From Chloroflexota bacterium (lineage in GTDB: Bacteria; Chloroflexota; Dehalococcoidia; Lucifugimonadales; Lucifugimonadaceae): a stretch of DNA of 7,865 nucleotides. The DNA is taken from the NCBI GenBank assembly GCA_013911545.1, contig JACETA010000035.1, positions 1-7,865 on the forward strand, given 5' to 3'. Positions 7,157-7,865 of this stretch are shown piece by piece (position 1 is the stretch's first letter; each line of letters begins with the position of its first letter). The position numbers and the translations under genes are program-made. The notes below the pieces were generated by a model. The model was not told the DNA's origin and did not search any database. It worked only from the letters and a program-made list of their open reading frames with translations.

Positions 7157-7596
7157 TGACCACAAATCGAAAAGCTAACTTCAATTATAATTTTGAAGAC
7201 TTTATCGAAGCTGGAATTGTGTTAAAAGGTTCTGAAATTAAATCAATAAGAGAATCTAAAATCGATATTTCCAATGCTTTTTGTAGGATTCAAGGAAATG
7301 AAGTATGGCTTCACAATGCTCATATAGCCCAATACAGCAATATTAACTTTCAATCTGATTATGACCCCATCAGGTCTAGGAAATTATTACTTAACAAAAG
7401 AGAAATCAATAAATGGGATCTAGAGATTAAGAAAAAAAATTTAATTATCATTCCTTTAAAAATTTTCTTTAAAAATGGACGCGCAAAAATTAATATTGGC
7501 ATAGGTAAAAGTAAGAAGAAATTTGATAAAAGAGAGACAATTAGAAAAAGAGAAGAAATGAGAGATATAGAAAGAACTAGAAAAGCTAATAAATGA
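7156..7596 (+). CDS. smpB: SsrA-binding protein SmpB
   Basis: Small RNA-binding protein that delivers tmRNA to stalled ribosomes, mimicking the anticodon arm of tRNA in trans-translation. The 146 residues show the family order NRKA (4-7), EAGIVLKGSEIKSIR (18-32), NEVWLHNAHIAQY (48-60), DPIRSRKLLLNKREI (70-84), IIPLKIFFKNGRAKI (98-112) and the basic tail DKRETIRKRE (124-133), which enters the mRNA channel in known structures. It is near normal length (150-160). The ATG overlaps the protease stop by one base (TAATG) and has no Shine-Dalgarno, so re-initiation after ctpA is likely. Its partner tmRNA gene starts 24 nt downstream. Confidence 0.97.
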   Translation: MTTNRKANFNYNFEDFIEAGIVLKGSEIKSIRESKIDISNAFCRIQGNEVWLHNAHIAQYSNINFQSDYDPIRSRKLLLNKREINKWDLEIKKKNLIIIPLKIFFKNGRAKINIGIGKSKKKFDKRETIRKREEMRDIERTRKANK

Positions 7597-7606
7597 CCTT
7601 TATAAT
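7578..7606 (+). promoter_or_regulatory. candidate sigma70-type promoter for ssrA
   Basis: A perfect TATAAT at 7601-7606 is preceded, with exactly 17 bp spacing, by TAGAAA at 7578-7583, which matches 4 of 6 bases of TTGACA. Transcription would begin about 7 nt downstream, just before the mature tmRNA 5' end at 7620, leaving a short leader for 5' processing. The -35 element lies inside the smpB coding tail. In AT-rich DNA TATAAT is common by chance, but its placement is apt. Confidence 0.6.
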
Positions 7607-7665
7607 TCATTCTATTAATGGGGACGCGTGGTTTCGACAGATAGATAAAAGTATGGTTTGCGAAT

Positions 7666-7696
7666 CGAGTTCTATATACTCGTAAAAAAATATAGA
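7666..7696 (+). other. tmRNA pseudoknot PK1
   Basis: Stem 1 pairs CGAGT (7666-7670) with ACTCG (7678-7682). Its loop TCTATAT (7671-7677) pairs perfectly with ATATAGA (7690-7696), giving an H-type pseudoknot ending 10 nt before the predicted resume codon. PK1 in this position is characteristic of tmRNA and supports the 5' limit of the tag frame. Confidence 0.88.
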
Positions 7697-7706
7697 AAAA
7701 ATAAAC

Positions 7707-7739
7707 GGCGAAAAAGAATACGCTTTAGCAGCAGTTTAA
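7707..7739 (+). other. tmRNA tag-peptide reading frame
   Basis: Ten codons starting with GGC at 7707 encode GEKEYALAAV, then TAA at 7737-7739. The resume codon is placed by analogy with the UAGUC-GCA context of E. coli tmRNA: here UAAAC (7702-7706) precedes GGC. An earlier start at AAC (7704) would give an extra Asn. The core EYALAA closely matches the E. coli tag end, but a Val follows the Ala-Ala usually found at the extreme C-terminus. Confidence 0.85.
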
Positions 7740-7763
7740 ACTAGCTTGCTACATCTTTTTAGG

Positions 7764-7803
7764 CTTATCTCGGAAAGCTTATATAAGGTGACATTAAACC
7801 GGG
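7764..7803 (+). other. tmRNA pseudoknot PK2
   Basis: CTTAT (7764-7768) pairs with ATAAG (7783-7787). The following loop bases CTCGG (7769-7773) pair with CCGGG (7799-7803), including one U-G wobble. Its position 3' of the stop-codon helix matches PK2 of canonical tmRNA. Exact stem limits are uncertain because an alternative AAGCTT palindrome lies inside. Confidence 0.65.
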
Positions 7804-7808
7804 ATGCG

Positions 7809-7847
7809 CTGATAAAATGCTTAATTTATCAGTAAAGACTTTAAGCA
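7809..7847 (+). other. tmRNA pseudoknot PK3
   Basis: CTGATAAA (7809-7816) pairs perfectly with TTTATCAG (7825-7832). Seven bases of the loop, TGCTTAA (7818-7824), pair perfectly with TTAAGCA (7841-7847). This 8+7 bp H-type pseudoknot lies immediately after PK2, as expected for tmRNA PK3. Confidence 0.85.
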
Positions 7848-7865
7848 AACTGCTCAATTTAAACT

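Larger units (their letters stand above)
7620..7865 (+). ncRNA. ssrA: tmRNA (transfer-messenger RNA), 3'-partial
   Basis: One-piece tmRNA that rescues ribosomes stalled on broken mRNAs with SmpB and EF-Tu, adding a degradation tag. The 5' end GGGGACGCGTGGTTTCGAC matches the tRNA-like domain start (family GGGGxxGxxxxGxTTCGAC). Next come a classical pseudoknot just 5' of the tag frame, the tag frame ending in ALAAV-stop, a helix around the stop codon (TAGCA 7726-7730 with TGCTA 7747-7751), and two further pseudoknots. The order PK1, tag, H5, PK2, PK3 is that of canonical bacterial tmRNA. The expected PK4 and the 3' acceptor strand complementary to GGGGACG, ending in CCA, should lie in roughly the next 100 nt beyond the window. 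It is not a permuted two-piece form, because the GGGG 5' end precedes the tag. Confidence 0.96.

Noticed and set aside
7733..7742. Palindrome AGTTTAAACT as a regulatory or restriction-linked site
   Set aside because: It lies in the tmRNA stop-codon helix region and is explained by the tag end and H5 pairing.
7809..7847. Inverted repeat after smpB as a rho-independent terminator
   Set aside because: The pairings form an H-type pseudoknot in the expected tmRNA position, and no U-tract follows.

Overview
This is a compact, very AT-rich stretch (by eye about 30% G+C, not computed) of a free-living bacterial genome. It holds eight protein genes and one tmRNA gene, all on the + strand. Genes abut or overlap almost everywhere. 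The largest gap is 47 nt (5898-5944), so no gene-free stretch approaches 300 bases, and I see no convincing internal rho-independent terminator. The small genome style (overlapping starts, a TTG start, short spacers, A/T-rich codons) fits a streamlined, probably planktonic bacterium. An LL-diaminopimelate aminotransferase next to dapF and hflX, with miaA upstream, recalls Chloroflexota of the Dehalococcoidia type (possibly a marine SAR202-like lineage). That placement is an inference from memory of gene order and motif style, with low to moderate confidence.

Layout: pgk, missing its first few codons at the left edge (2-1117), overlaps tpiA (1110-1841), giving two consecutive glycolytic/gluconeogenic enzymes. 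tpiA overlaps miaA (1831-2751, tRNA A37 prenylation). miaA overlaps dapF (2735-3592, TTG start with a good Shine-Dalgarno). dapF is followed after 3 nt by a dapL-type aminotransferase (3596-4756), so a two-gene diaminopimelate module sits inside the operon. hflX (4767-5897, ribosome-associated GTPase) follows. After a 47-nt gap comes a C-terminal processing protease lipoprotein (ctpA-like, 5945-7156), whose stop shares one base with the start of smpB (7156-7596). ssrA (tmRNA) begins 24 nt after smpB and runs off the right edge. Its tRNA-like 5' end, three pseudoknots and tag reading frame can be folded by hand, and it has its own plausible promoter in the smpB tail.

The genes divide into central carbon metabolism (pgk, tpiA), tRNA/ribosome maintenance (miaA, hflX), diaminopimelate/lysine synthesis (dapF, dapL), and ribosome rescue plus C-terminal proteolysis (ctpA, smpB, ssrA).

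I find no undescribed multi-gene system; this is essentially housekeeping. The observations most worth a second look are residue-level. DapF has serine at both positions where the family has its two catalytic cysteines. The CtpA-like protease has Gly where characterised relatives have the Gln of the Ser-Lys-Gln triad. Pgk has Ser in place of the nucleotide-site Asp in GGGD(T/S). The predicted tmRNA tag ends in an extra Val after the usual ALAA. The ctpA-smpB-ssrA adjacency is also functionally suggestive.
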